NCBI GenBank assembly: GCA_029706075.1
Contig: JAINUG010000031.1
Location: 1,798,001-1,862,000, forward strand
DNA length: 64,000 bases
Direction: 5' to 3'
DNA from: Aldrovandia affinis
Taxonomy: Eukaryota; Chordata; Actinopteri; Notacanthiformes; Halosauridae
The notes under the pieces were generated by a model, which saw only the letters and a list, made by a program, of their open reading frames with translations, ran no database searches and was not told the DNA's origin. The translations under genes were made by a program, and so were the position numbers. Of this stretch, positions 31,954 to 43,360 are shown piece after piece. The stretch's first letter is position 1. Each line of letters begins with the position of its first letter.

Positions 31954-33487
31954 CAGTGCCATCCAGAGTTATTGGCACCCTTGATCTTACACTCAAAATA
32001 TGAGAAAAATCTAACCTTTAATTTAAGTAAAATTATTAAAAGAAAAAAAAATCTTTATGGGAAGTTTTTCTCAAAAACGTGTCACAATTATTGCCACCCC
32101 TGCATTTACTACTTTGTGCACCTTCCCCTTGCCAAGATAACAGCACTGAGTCTTCTCCTATAGTACTTGATGAGGTGGGAGAACACATAGCAAGGGATGG
32201 AGACCATTCCTCCATACAGAATCTCTCGAGGTCCATCGTAGTCCTTGGTCCTCGCTTTCCTCTTCAGCTCACCCCACAGGTTTTCAATGGGGTTTAGGCC
32301 AGGGGACTGGGATGGCCATTGCAAAAGCTTGATTCTGTGGTCAGTGAACCATTTCTGTGTGGATTTGGAGGTATGCCTTGGATCATCGCCCTGCTGGAAG
32401 ATCCAACCACGACCCAGTTTTAGCCTCCTGACAGAGGCAGACAGATTTTGATCTAAAACTGGTACTTGATGGAGTCTATGATGCCATGTATCCTAACAAG
32501 GTTCCCAGGGCCGTTGGAAGTAAAACAGCCCCACAACAGCACAGATCCACCACCATACTTCACAGTGTGGATTGGGTCCATTTCTGCATGACCATCCCTC
32601 TTTTTACGCCAAACCCACCTCTGGTGTTTGTTGCCAAAAAAACCCTCCATTTTTGTCTCATCTGACCATAGAACCTAGTTCCACTGAGAGTTCCAGTGAC
32701 ATTTAGCAAACTCCAGGCGCTTACGTTTGTGGTTTGATTACAGCAGAGGCTTACTTCTGGCAAGCCTTCCAAATAGCTTGTTGGCATGGAGGTGGCGTCT
32801 AATTATAGTTTTGGAAACTTGGTGACCCCAAGATGCAACCAACTTCTGCAATTCTCCAACTGTGATCCTTGGAGAAATGTTTGCTTCTCAAACCACCCTC
32901 CTCACTGTGCGTGGGGGCAAAATACACTTGCGTCCTCTTCCAGGAAGGTTAATCACAGCTCCAGTTCTTTTAAACCTCTTAATTATTGCCCTAATAGTGG
33001 AGATGGGTATTTTCAGGCGTGTAGGTATTTTGTATAGCCATTGCCTGATTTATGAAGGTCAACAACCTTTTGTATCATTTATTTTGTGTATTCTCTGATC
33101 TTCCCCATGTTGATGGTTGACTAAGGGAATTTAGCCTGTGTGTCACCTCATTTATACTCCAGTGAAACAGGAAGTCATGGATGACCATTTAAGAGTTCCT
33201 AAAGACTCAAGTGAACTTAAAAAAACAATATATATATATATAAATGGGAATATACTTAATTTACATTTTATTCATAAGAATTTCTAAGGGTGCCGATAAT
33301 TATGACACGTGTTTTTTAGAAATTTGTATTTTTGGATAATGATTTTTTAAATATAATTTTACTTCAATTAAAGGTTAGATTTCTCATCTTTTGAGTGTAA
33401 GATCAAGCTGATGAACAACAAAGCCTTTTTTGAAACCCTTTTTTGCTCATCTTTACCAAGGGTCGCCAGTAATTCTGGAGGGCACTG
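31954..33487 (-). mobile_element. Tc1-like DNA transposon with IR/DR ends, decayed
   Basis: The element is 1534 bases and is flanked by TA on both sides (31952-31953 and 33488-33489), the Tc1 target duplication. The left end CAGTGCCATCCAGAGTTATT matches, inverted, the right end ...AATTCTGGAGGGCACTG. Long terminal repeats (31954-32105 and about 33285-33487) each contain an outer and an inner direct repeat. The inner ones carry GTGTCACAATTATTGCC at about 32079-32095 and its inverted relative GCCGATAATTATGACAC near 33292. This is the Sleeping Beauty-like IR/DR plan known from fish. The right terminal repeat has about 50 extra bases. The transposase lies on the minus strand. Confidence 0.97.
32085..33108 (-). 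pseudogene. Tc1-like transposase (IR/DR type), broken
   Basis: The start codon at 33108-33106 gives MGKIREYTK, a start typical of fish Tc1 transposases, followed at once by a stop at codon 10. The helix-turn-helix part continues as MIQKVVDLHKSGNGY and, after frame changes, as LINLPGRGRKCILPPRTVRR near 32960-32900. The first catalytic Asp is in WSDETKMEGFF (about 32670-32640), just after another stop. KYGGGSVLLWGCF follows near 32555. The second catalytic Asp position reads FQQGDDPRHT (about 32400-32371), so Gly seems to stand where Asp is usual. The catalytic Glu is kept in SPGLNPIENLW (about 32310-32278). The family is about 340 residues and the full span is present, but stops, frameshifts and the missing Asp make it inactive. 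Confidence 0.95.
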
Positions 33488-33694
33488 TAAATGGCTTAAA
33501 ATGGCAACTACAAAACCAGTATATTGTACTATTTCACTGACACCTTCCCAAATTTGTGAAAATGCGACATTCACAAATTCACAGAAAGACAAATCCGCTA
33601 GATTGTTGACTGAACACTACCATAGTGCCAGTGGCCTGGTCCATTTTGAAAGTGTAGCAAAGCAGAGTAGTTTGCTAGCTAGTTAGGGTCCCTG

Positions 33695-33835
33695 TTTTTT
33701 TTTGTTTGTTTGTTTTACATCCAACCATTTATTTCCAAGTTTAAAACTTTTAACCTATATACTGCTGATGGGGGTTTGAATGTAGTGTGTAGATTGTCTG
33801 CTGTACTACCAACGGAGCTATAGCATGGTTCCTAC
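33695..33835 (-). mobile_element. tRNA-like SINE remnant with A-rich tail
   Basis: On the minus strand the head TAGCTCCGTTGGTAGTACAG (about 33821-33802) fits an A box in 10 of 11 positions. CATTCAAACCC follows at B-box distance (about 33782-33772). The unit ends about 75 bases later in AAAACAAACAAACAAAAAAA (33714-33695). Head, short body and A-rich end together suggest a tRNA-derived SINE different from the other two groups. It could also be a retrotransposed tRNA relic. Confidence 0.45.
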
Positions 33836-36800
33836 TTGTTAATTGATTAGCTTCAGTAGCAAGTTTCCATACCTTCTTTGCCATTGTGCACACAGCTAAC
33901 AATATGAAGTAACTTAGCTGTTCGCCCATGTCTACTCACAAGGATGAAAAACAAGTACACCAGCTAGCCAGTAACAGGTGATCAGGATTTCTGCAGTGTT
34001 ACCCATGCTATGCTTTTAATACAATTTCAGTGAGGCAGAGCCAACTGGTAGTGTGAGGAATCTATGATTGGGGGGAAGTATGGCGCAAATTAATTCATAC
34101 ATAAAAATAAAAAAAATCTTACAGTTATAAAAGTTGATCAACTGCTGAGATGACTTTCGAATATCCTGACGAGTTCATTTATCATATTACATATAACTTG
34201 ACTCATAAGTATGGACTTCAGTGTGTGTAAACTTGTATGTATGTACACAGCAAACTTGACATGGTATTTAGGTCCGGCCTCTAATTTGTATTAACATTTA
34301 AAAGATACATTTTTGGAAGACTTAAAGGTGCCATGGAGAATGCCTCCCCATCTCTGGTCAGGAGTCTGTGGGAATGCTCGGAATTGGGAGCCTCTGGAAA
34401 TTCCACCCCGCTCCAGATTTGAAGGAATTGCTTCCAAAACATCATCATTTCTCTTTGGAATTCAGCACAATGCGCAGTATTGTGGCACAGCTCAGCAGAT
34501 GTTTATTTTATTTCCCCACTTGCTCAGAAATGCACATTACACCCAACAAAAACAGTCCCTCTCCGACTCGTCTATCTGCGTCGGAATGAGACTTTGAGAC
34601 TGGCGCGGAGCAAATCCCCCTGCACTGTTTGACAGGGTTAAACATTGTGAAAGATGACTGGTGCAAGCTGTGACATCTGCAGCAAGTATTAACCAGAAAC
34701 TGTAATTAAGTGGAATCAGCTATTTTTAATTCTATATGCTGGGTAATAACAGCACAGTAATGAATAATTTAAGGAAAGGAGCTGCTGTCGTGCTCTGTTT
34801 AAGAGTTTAAATTTAGACATTGCCATTGTCCAGCAGTTTGATGAATTGGTTATCTGTCCTGACCATGCATCTCTATGAAATATCGTTTTCTATCTTTCTT
34901 TTAAGCAGCACAGTGAGATTGGTCATATTTCCAATCGGGCACTTTTGAGATGTAAAAAAGACCTTTTCAAAAATGATAAGAACTACATGATATATTGTCA
35001 GCCTTATATACATAGAAGTGAGTCTGATAGTTATCATGCATGATTTGAGGAAAGAAAGAGGGGAAAAAAGATTTCTGATTTAGGTTATACGAGTGCCATA
35101 GTTCATCACCCCTTTGCTGGTTATGCTAGATGCTACACTTTTGCGAGATCGAAAGAAATTGCTCTGTTGAAGTATTTCCGTCGCACCGCCGTAGATGTAA
35201 ATATAGTGTAAAATGGCAGTGAGATGCCGAGGATTTCGAAAGAGCGGAATTATTTGCGGTTGGAGAGCCGAGCGCCAGAGAGGTCTAAATTGAAGAGTGA
35301 CCACTGAGCCGGAGATTGGCTGCCCTGTCAAATAAAGATTAGGCTTTCATTTCTCCATCTAATCCCCATAAATCTCTCAAGGAAGAACCTTGGAAACATG
35401 GAGCTTTAACCAGAACTCCGCTTTACAGCCCCTGCCACCCCTTATCTCTGCATGTACACCCTGCAGAACAAAACAACCTGTTGTTTTCAATCGCCTTGGT
35501 CAAGCCGGGCAGACATGTACGGTTTGCTGATTTCAAAGAGCGGTTGGGATGTTGTCAGAGAGGTTTCCATGGTAATCAGGTGAGGGGCTTTTTAAGCTTT
35601 TCAGGGAAGTCTTCTGCCTTCGAGACACTGAGTAAAGCAAGTGACCGCGTGAGAATGTCATATCTGCCCATGTTGTGAGCGTCATAACTGCAAATCACCA
35701 CTCTCGTTTCCCCCTCCTTTCTCTATGCTACAGGCTATTGGATATCTTTTTTCCATATTTTTTTAACATATTCTAATCATTCTTATTCTTGAATTATTCA
35801 TTTGTATGTGTTTAATTATTGAATAAAGTTAATTTCTGATCAAATTAATATTAACACTCAATTAAATATTTATCGTCAATGTTAAAAACGATGAACTGGC
35901 AGGCCTATTAATATAATCATAAATAGACACTGTTGGTAAAAAAAAAAAAAAGCTTTTTAGTGGAGAACGTGCAAGGGTACTGTTGCTTCACTTTATTTAA
36001 TTCGACTCGCCACAGCTTCTGTGTAGGAGTGAGCCCATGCATTACGGATGGGCTCGGCGTGACTCTGACTCTTTGTCCGGTGGACCTGTTTGTTTGACCA
36101 CCCAGTGACCCCTGTGAGGTCAGAGTGACCTTGAAAGTCGGTGGCGTGTGTCGTGGGGGATCAGACGAGCCCGGTCCACACCGAGTCACTGTTACCTTCC
36201 ACACCCTTCAACTGTCACTCACCACCTGTCCCCACGTATGACACATCAGGCCGAGAGGGTGGCCAGCACGGTGCTCAGGTGACGTGCTGAAGCCTCCCCC
36301 CCCCCCTCCGTTGCATTGCCAGTGGCCGAGCTCGCCATGTACACCGCATTGAGAGTTGTAAAGGGAAGGGAGGGGAGAAGTCATTTGTGTTGTGAACGAT
36401 TTTGTCACACCCATGGATGAGGGGCCTATTTTGTCATTTGAACCAGCCTCATCAGGCCGGAATATTCAATAAAGGACACGAATGCTTGTCACCGCAATAT
36501 TCTAAAATGCCTTTCGGTGTCCTGGAGGCCGCATCATTTGCTTAAATTAGCTGCAAATAAAGTGAGGTGAAAGATCTCTTTCTTTTTGGATTGGGTTTTC
36601 CACTCTTCAGCGAAAACATCATTTGCATGTCGATAGATTCAGCAGCACTCCGGCTGGCTTTATTTCCCTGTTCTTATCGCACTAACTTGAGCGCATTATT
36701 CAGTTTTGTCCATGCGTGTACTGAGGGAATAACGCAGCAGGTAGTAATCTTTGCACGTTGATAAATGCGCACATTCGCTCCTTTTCCGGCGCAAAACTAG

Positions 36801-37580
36801 CAGGATGGAGTCGTACCAAATAATCAGAACAATGTGTCAGTCGCAGCCTGTTTTAGTTTCAGTGGTAAAGGGAAAACATAACCGTAACGTGTCTCCCATT
36901 TCTGTTGTATGACTCGAACTGCGCGTCTGAAATTGCTTCTTCCGCAACTATACATATTCAGATCATTTAAACGTATCCTTACTGACTGATGGGAAGTGTA
37001 TTACGGAGGCAGAAGTAATTGTATTGTGATATTCCATTCTTTTTATTTATTTATTTATTTATTTATAATGTTCTTTTTCTGTTGTTGTTGTAATTCAGTA
37101 CAGTCCGATGTTCAGTACAGTCCGATTCCTATTTAATAAAAGCAAACAAAATCTTTGTTAAGTATTGCCCTTATGTACGTATTTATTTGTCAGTTTAAAT
37201 GACAAAGCACTCTGCATTGAAACTTTATTGACACGGAGAAGCAAATTGTTTCAATGATTAGATATCTGACTTATTTGCAAATCATGAGTCATGAGCACAG
37301 GGAACCGTTTTGTAGATTAGTGGCAATTCTGGCTGCCTGGGTTTCTTGGTGTGGTGTATTCATGGGCAGAGGCTGTGAAGGCACCAGCGCAGGTTGTTAC
37401 AGACCCCAGTTCCGCACCGTGCGTGTGAACGCACAGCAGTTCGAGACCACCGGCTCTTTGAGGAGGGGTGTCCTGATTAAAATGACAATAGTCTAATTAA
37501 CTTGACCCCTGTGTCAGAGCGAGAAACGACTGCTGGCCAGCAAGTTTGCGTTAAATCCTTTGTCTTCCCTCAGTCTTTCC
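33836..37580. other. Long single-copy stretch with candidate regulatory blocks
   Basis: No gene recognised. Repeat-free mixed-composition blocks at 34320-34900, 35060-35690 and 36440-36600 carry words such as CTGTAATTAAGTGGAATCAG and CATCTAATCCCCATAAATC and are candidate conserved elements. A C run lies near 36298-36306 and a (TTTA)n stretch at about 37041-37065. Several frames of 60-95 codons lack any domain. Confidence 0.4.
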
Positions 37581-37603
37581 AAAAAAAAAAAAAAAAAAAA
37601 AAA
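37581..37603. repeat. Poly(A) run, 23 bases
   Basis: An uninterrupted A run with no recognisable retroelement body next to it. Confidence 0.95.
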
Positions 37604-39535
37604 GAAGACGTTTTCTAGCAAATGCTCCAGCCCCTTCAACAAGACCGCTAATGGCAATTATTTTTATAAGCTAATTAAATCCAGAGTTACTATTTTTTGC
37701 GAGCAAATCCTTGAGGGATTTATCTTTTAAGGGGTAGTATTACAAGCACCTTCAAGCACTGTTAGTCATATGAAATATTATATACAATTATAAAAAGCTC
37801 TGTTTGTGTTCAACATGATTTTACTCTAAACACAGTTAATTACACCCCCGTCCTCCGCTGAACGGATCAGACAATAGGCAAATTCGCCCGGTCAACCCAC
37901 TTCCTTCACCTGAAACCACAGATGAGATGGTAGGCAGACGCGAAGAGAAAATTATTTTATAGTTAAGTCAATCATTTATCCCGGATAACATCAGCACTTT
38001 TCGTGCTATGCTACGAGAGACAGTTTCAAGTTGTGTTTCGCCGCTTGCGCATGGCTCGTGTCCTGCGGCCTGCTGTCATTATTTGACCACTCGCTCTCAC
38101 TCTTCTGAGAGAAAGGGGAAAATAAAAACCTTTTAATGACTGAACTGGAAACTGCTCTCTCTTCCGTTCTTCTTTGGCTGGTGATTTAGGTCTACAGGGA
38201 GATAATTATGCTTTAGTCTTGAGTTAATGAAAGGAAAACGTGTTTTTCGCTCTTCTGAAAGGAAGGGTAGAGCTTTTTATAATGCTATCTGCAGACATCT
38301 TCCCCCCTCCCCCCTCTTGACGGATGCATCAAGTGCACATTTTGTTTTAGGTCACCCTCCTGTCCTAGTTTGTCAGGTCCAGAGCCAACATGACATCTCT
38401 CACCGCAGCCAGAATCTCTGTGGTTTCTCACAGGAGTGCCAGCGTGCCGAGAAAGTGACTGGCCCGCCATGCGCACGCACGACAAAAAAGATTCTAAATT
38501 GAAACGAGGTGGCCTACCAGCTGTTTAGAACGTGCCTGTGCAGGATGTTCATTGATGCTCAGGGAATCCATCGCGCTTGGCGTAGGCCAACCCTGTCCAT
38601 CTTCTATATCGTTACTGGTTTTTATTTAATTTCTTCTTTTGGCAGGTTTTGAGATCTTTCAAAATAAAACAATCGGATGCGATTCGTGTCGAGAGCGCCT
38701 TCCGAGTAGGCCATTTTGAAATGACTTTCCTCTTGAGTGTTTTGAAAATGTAACACTGGAATTTAAAGTAAATTTAAATTACATTTGAATTGAAACTAAA
38801 CGCTGTCAATTTCATTGGCCGTTTTTAAAGGGTTGTTTTCTGTGTGCTACGTGGTGTCCTTGCATGAGCTGTCTGCGTGGACGTTTCTTGTACCGCTGTC
38901 TCTACGTCTCCCCTTGATCATTCCCGGTTAAACTCCTTATAGTGGACAACGCAGGCGATTCCAGGGGAGCAGCCCCCTTAATCACCCTCCTGTCCGACCA
39001 GTGAAGTCCCCCCCCCCAAGGACGGTCTCTCGCGGGGCCACTAATCATTTAAGATCAAACGAATGGCACTCCCGAAAAGTAATGTCACACGTGAGTTAAC
39101 CAAGAAAGCATTACACTGCCTTGCGCTCTTTTAAAGCAACGCGCAAAATGTGCCATTTCCATCACGTGCATTCGAAAGCGCAAAGAGTCGTTCGCTATTA
39201 ATTCGACAGAACCGTTGGTCCGGTGCCATTTGGTATTTCTGAGGTCCCTACCACAAGTCACGGCCCGGGAGCGCATATTTAACTGTCCTTGTGGAAGTTC
39301 ACATCTGGTGTGTGGAACGACGCGGCTGTGGGGCAGTCCTCCACCCGGCGCAGAGCTCATGTTACATCATCTGTTCTCCAGCGCTGGGGCGCTCCGGCAC
39401 AAGTTGGCCGCTCTGGATCCATCTGTTGTTATTATTTTCCACTGATAATTGGCTTGAACAATGGAATGCCTGTGTCCCCAGCCTTTGAAACTTTACACCC
39501 TGTTTATTTTCCAGAGGTCTCATTTCTGCTCTCCC

Positions 39536-39540
<5 letters not shown>
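37604..39540. other. Candidate regulatory sequence, no gene seen
   Basis: 37620-38160 is repeat-free with words such as GCTAATGGCAATTATTTTTA, TAAGCTAATTAAATCC and ACAGTTAATTACACCC, a good enhancer candidate. 38640-38830 and 39060-39260 are similar. Nothing codes for a recognisable protein. A run of C lies near 39009-39017. Confidence 0.4.
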
Positions 39541-39630
<90 letters not shown>

Positions 39631-39666
39631 CTCCTGAGCTCTTTCTCCCTGCTCCCCCTGCTTTCT

Positions 39667-39699
<33 letters not shown>
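39541..39699 (+). repeat. Long (TC)n microsatellite in two blocks
   Basis: The first block, 39541-39627, is about 43 uninterrupted TC units. The second, 39669-39699, is about 15 units, and C/T-rich sequence joins them. It produces long Ser/Leu and Arg/Glu open frames on the two strands (39289-39738, 39362-39784, 39520-39765) that are artefacts. Confidence 0.97.
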
Positions 39700-39701
<2 letters not shown>

Positions 39702-41536
39702 CCTCGTGCAATCTCACTCTCCTTCCTCCTGCTCCTAACAAGTGGAGCTTGCATGAAAATGACATCTTTGACTCTGCACATCACTATGTGTCACTCAGCA
39801 TGTGAAGCTGGGTTCCAGATATTCTGCAGGGCTCGCCGGTATTCCGCAGGGCTCGGCTCCCGGTTTTCTCGGGTTGTAGTCATGAAGACTGGCAGATGCA
39901 GGAAGCCAGTCCAGTTCTGTGCTGAGGAGAGGGAGAGATGGGTACTTTGCAATTTAGGACCTGGACAATGGTGGCTATTATGAGTCGCATTATCAGTTGT
40001 TTCTTTTTCTTTCAACTGTAGCTTTCCGTATTAGTTTCACGTTTCTCCACTAGGAGGTGTCTGCAGGAGTGCATTAAGCTGAAAGTCCTGTGAATTGTGA
40101 TGGTGGGAAAGAAAATGATTCATAAGAAATCATTTGAATAATTTGTATGGTAGAAGAGTATGATAATTTCATCTTAGGACATATTTCTATTGTAGTTCTA
40201 ATGTACACAGACCGTAAAAGCATGACTGGCTGAATGAATGAATGAATGAATGAAGATCCTTCATTGATCATCATTACTAGTACCTAGCTTAGAAATAATA
40301 ATTTGTGTATGGTGGGTTGTATTCAGTTTAGAGTTTTCTTAACTGTATCAGTTGAATTTGAATTTGAATGGAAAAAGAATTGAAATAAAACTGTATATTT
40401 ACACTGGTTTACTCAAACAATACATTTTGCTCTGTCTGTTTTTAAATCGAGAAATGCATTTAATTTGAAGTCTTATCTTCAGTGACTTTTAGGAAAATGT
40501 AGGTTCACATGAGCTGTAATTTAGTGTTTGAATTCAGCTGTGTGGTTTTATTGTAAATGCACATATGCCTTGTTCCTCAGGAATTTCAGCAGACTGTTTG
40601 CTATAAAATACAGAAAAAAACAAGGTTATGTACTGTAAACAGATGAGCTTTCTCTCCTATCTGTACGCAGTCCCTCTCTGTGTACCATTTGGCACACACA
40701 GCTGGTGTTTTTGTCCCTGAAACAAACTTTGAGTGTGTGTGGGGTTTTTTGTGTGTTTTTTTTAGCTAAGTGTAAAATACAGTTGTTGGGTTTTTTTTTT
40801 CCTCACTTTGGCATTAATTTGTTCAGTGTGCTCTGTCTAATTAAAAGTGCCCTGGACAGGTAGAACTCAGGGCCGGCGCCTGGTTTGTGCCAGTCCTTCA
40901 TTTGCTGAGTGTTTGTGTTTATGCAAAGGGGCCTCTTCCTGCATATTTAATCTAGAGCAAGGCACTGGCTTTTGTTGTGTTTAGACCACATACCTCCAGT
41001 CCCTCCGAACACTGCAGTCAGGGCTACAGCTCGTGAGCATTTCTGCTAGTACTCCTACTTCTACTTCTGCAAAGAGCTTTTCTCTACTTGTGGTGAAGGA
41101 AATCAAAAAACGACTTCCATCAAACAAGTGGGATTTACAAAATGGTTCACAACTTTCACTGTTCAGGGGTAAGTCAGCCAAGCTTTTTTTTTTCTTCTTT
41201 TTTCTTTTTTTTAAGTTTTTTTTTCTACCACCCCCCAGTATCTCATTCTCCTCCCCTTCTCTTGTCTTGACTTGTCCTCCTTTATGAGCTTGTGTTAGAC
41301 GCTGTTGTTGTGTGTGGATATATTCCACTGGAGAGATGCAGGTGGTCGAAGAGCAGGGAATGTATCAGGCAGACCGTGGGGAGAGCCTTATAGTCCTGGG
41401 GACTTCTCATCTGTAACTGTCCACAAAGAGGTTATTAGCATTGTATGAGCAACTTCTGGGTCTGTCTCAGGTCCAAAGGGTACCTGGCTAAGAGTGAATC
41501 TGCAGTGATGGGGAGGTAGTTTTCCCCCTTTTTTCT
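39700..41536. other. Non-coding DNA with one exon-like segment
   Basis: No confirmed gene. A (TGAA)n repeat of about six units lies at 40231-40255 and T runs near 40752 and 40791. An exon-like segment is at 41075-41168, described separately. Confidence 0.5.
41075..41168 (+). other. Candidate 94-nt exon
   Basis: A pyrimidine-rich tract ending in CTTCTGCAAAG precedes 94 bases with one open frame (SFSLLVVKEIKKRLPSNKWD and on), followed by CAGGG-GTAAGTCAG. I recognise no family in the peptide. The acceptor AAAG and the donor position are acceptable but not strong. Confidence 0.18.
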
Positions 41537-41578
41537 GTCTCTCTCTCTCTCTCTCTCTCTCCATCTCTCTCTCTCTCT
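41537..41578 (+). repeat. (TC)n microsatellite
   Basis: About 20 TC units with one CCA interruption near 41562. Confidence 0.9.
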
Positions 41579-41902
41579 GTGTCTGTCTCTCCCTCTGTCT
41601 TTGTCCAGGGAAATGGAATCTGTGGGTTATTGATATTAATAGCGCACGGGATCCGTGGCGGGGCGAGGAGCTTGGGAACAGGACTGAGAGAATGGAAACG
41701 TGATACTGCGGGAGAGAATTGACAGTCCTCCTGTTCGGCAGTGTGGAAAGGAATTAGCCATAAAAATAGCATTGCATAATCACGCCGGAGGTTAGCCCTC
41801 GGTCCTGCGCATAGGGCACACTTCCCGGTCCGTCTGTCGCACACCGCCTGCGCACTGTCAGGGGGCTCCAGATCGCTGCCCGCCAGTCGGACATTTCATA
41901 TC

Positions 41903-41928
41903 TTTTTTTTTTTTTTTTTTTTTTTTTT
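41903..41928. repeat. Poly(T) run, 26 bases
   Basis: An uninterrupted run of 26 T. No SINE body is seen on either side. Confidence 0.95.
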
Positions 41929-42889
41929 CCCAGGCACAGTTTCTTCAGAAAAAGAACAACTAAATAACAGCTGCAGCCGTATTTATTTTTTTATTTTTTT
42001 TATGTTGACAGATTTATTTTTACTTTCATAAAAGCCACATATATTGGATTTGGGTATTGGAAAGGAGGGGTGCATTCTCCCATTTTTCTGTTGCCTGTTA
42101 GCATTTAAATAGTGTGAAGAAATGCGCCGCCTTGTTTGTTTTGGGTTTGGAGAGAGAAATTCCACTTCCTTGGTATTAAGGCGGCAAAGCTCCCTCTGTG
42201 TACTTTCTGTACTTTTGTTCTTAGCTCAGCAAAACGCGAAGGCGGGTCCAAAGAAAGAAAAAAAAAAGAGGGGAGAAAAATCTCTGGGATCAGACGGCTG
42301 ACATTGAGCGCGCTACAGGGTTGCTTTTTCAGCTTTTAAACATCCCAGGGTTTTGAGGAGTCGGGTGTAATTGGTGTGCTTGCGTCTGTTTGCGTTTCAG
42401 AAGGTGCTGTTGTTTACTGGCAGTGCGAGGTGTACAACAATGCCAGAGGCCTGCCAATCGAGTCGAAAAACATCTGATATCTGGGGCCGTTTTTATGAGA
42501 CCGTTATGTTTTCATTGAATCGGTCCGTGTTAATAAAGTGAAAAAAAGTGAAGAAGGGGAAAAAAAAAAAGAAGAAAAAAAACTGTGCACTCAGCCCTTT
42601 CGCAAAATGCTTGTAAACAGCTGCGTTCGTTTCAAAATGACTCATGCGTTCGATTTTCCTGCATTTCGGAACAGACAGTGACATGGAAAGTCTTATGTGC
42701 ACACCCTAAAAACAAACACAAATGGGCTCAATATAGATATCACTTACTGTACTGTGCTTGTCCTTTATCTCGCCCTCCAAGGTTTGGGGCTTTTTTGGAG
42801 CACTTTTAAATCACTAAATTGTGCATCGTAACTGCAGTATGCTGCCAATATCTATCCATTGTGTTTAGAATCTATGGTGTGATAAATGG
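41929..42889. other. AT-rich non-coding DNA
   Basis: Runs of A lie near 42258 and 42559-42580. Otherwise single-copy sequence without a recognisable gene. Confidence 0.55.
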
Positions 42890-43360
42890 GTACACCTTGT
42901 GATGGAGCGATGTCTCCAGTAATGTGAGTGAGCGCCGCGGCATGCGGGATGAGGTTCTGAGGACATCGAGGAAGCGACACGGGGTCCGTCCTATCGACAG
43001 CTGTCGCGCTGAGCACTAATTAATATGGTAATGACGTGTGAAAGTTCATTAAGGACCACCACCAGAAGTAGCCACAGATATCATATTAAGCATGCTCAAA
43101 GTAATTAATGTAATAACTTTACTTTGTGGTAAATATTCATGTGCTCCTCTTTTGTCCGTACAGCGTGGAGTGAGTAAAAGCCTATCCATTAGGAACTGGT
43201 GAAGAGGAGCCCCAAGTGGAGCCATCCTATTGTCGGGTACGGCCGTATTTTTATTTGAGGGGCATTAACTCATATTTTAAACATAGGATCCCGCTGGAAA
43301 AGCGAGGGCATCGATAGCATATCAACAGCACGGACAGAATCACTGGATTCCTGACCCGCT
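42890..43360. other. Candidate conserved regulatory block
   Basis: A repeat-free block with CTAATTAATATGG at 43017-43029, TGACGT (CRE-like) at 43032-43037, and GTAATTAATGTAAT at 43101-43114. These are set in unique GC-balanced sequence. One of the best enhancer-like stretches in the window by eye. It holds no open frame with family similarity. Conservation was not tested. Confidence 0.4.

Noticed and set aside
39362-39784. Arg/Glu-rich open frames on the minus strand
   Set aside because: Direct translation of the TC repeat.
43161-43176. Splice acceptor GTCCGTACAG followed by GTGAGT
   Set aside because: Would leave an exon of about six bases. More likely chance within a regulatory block.
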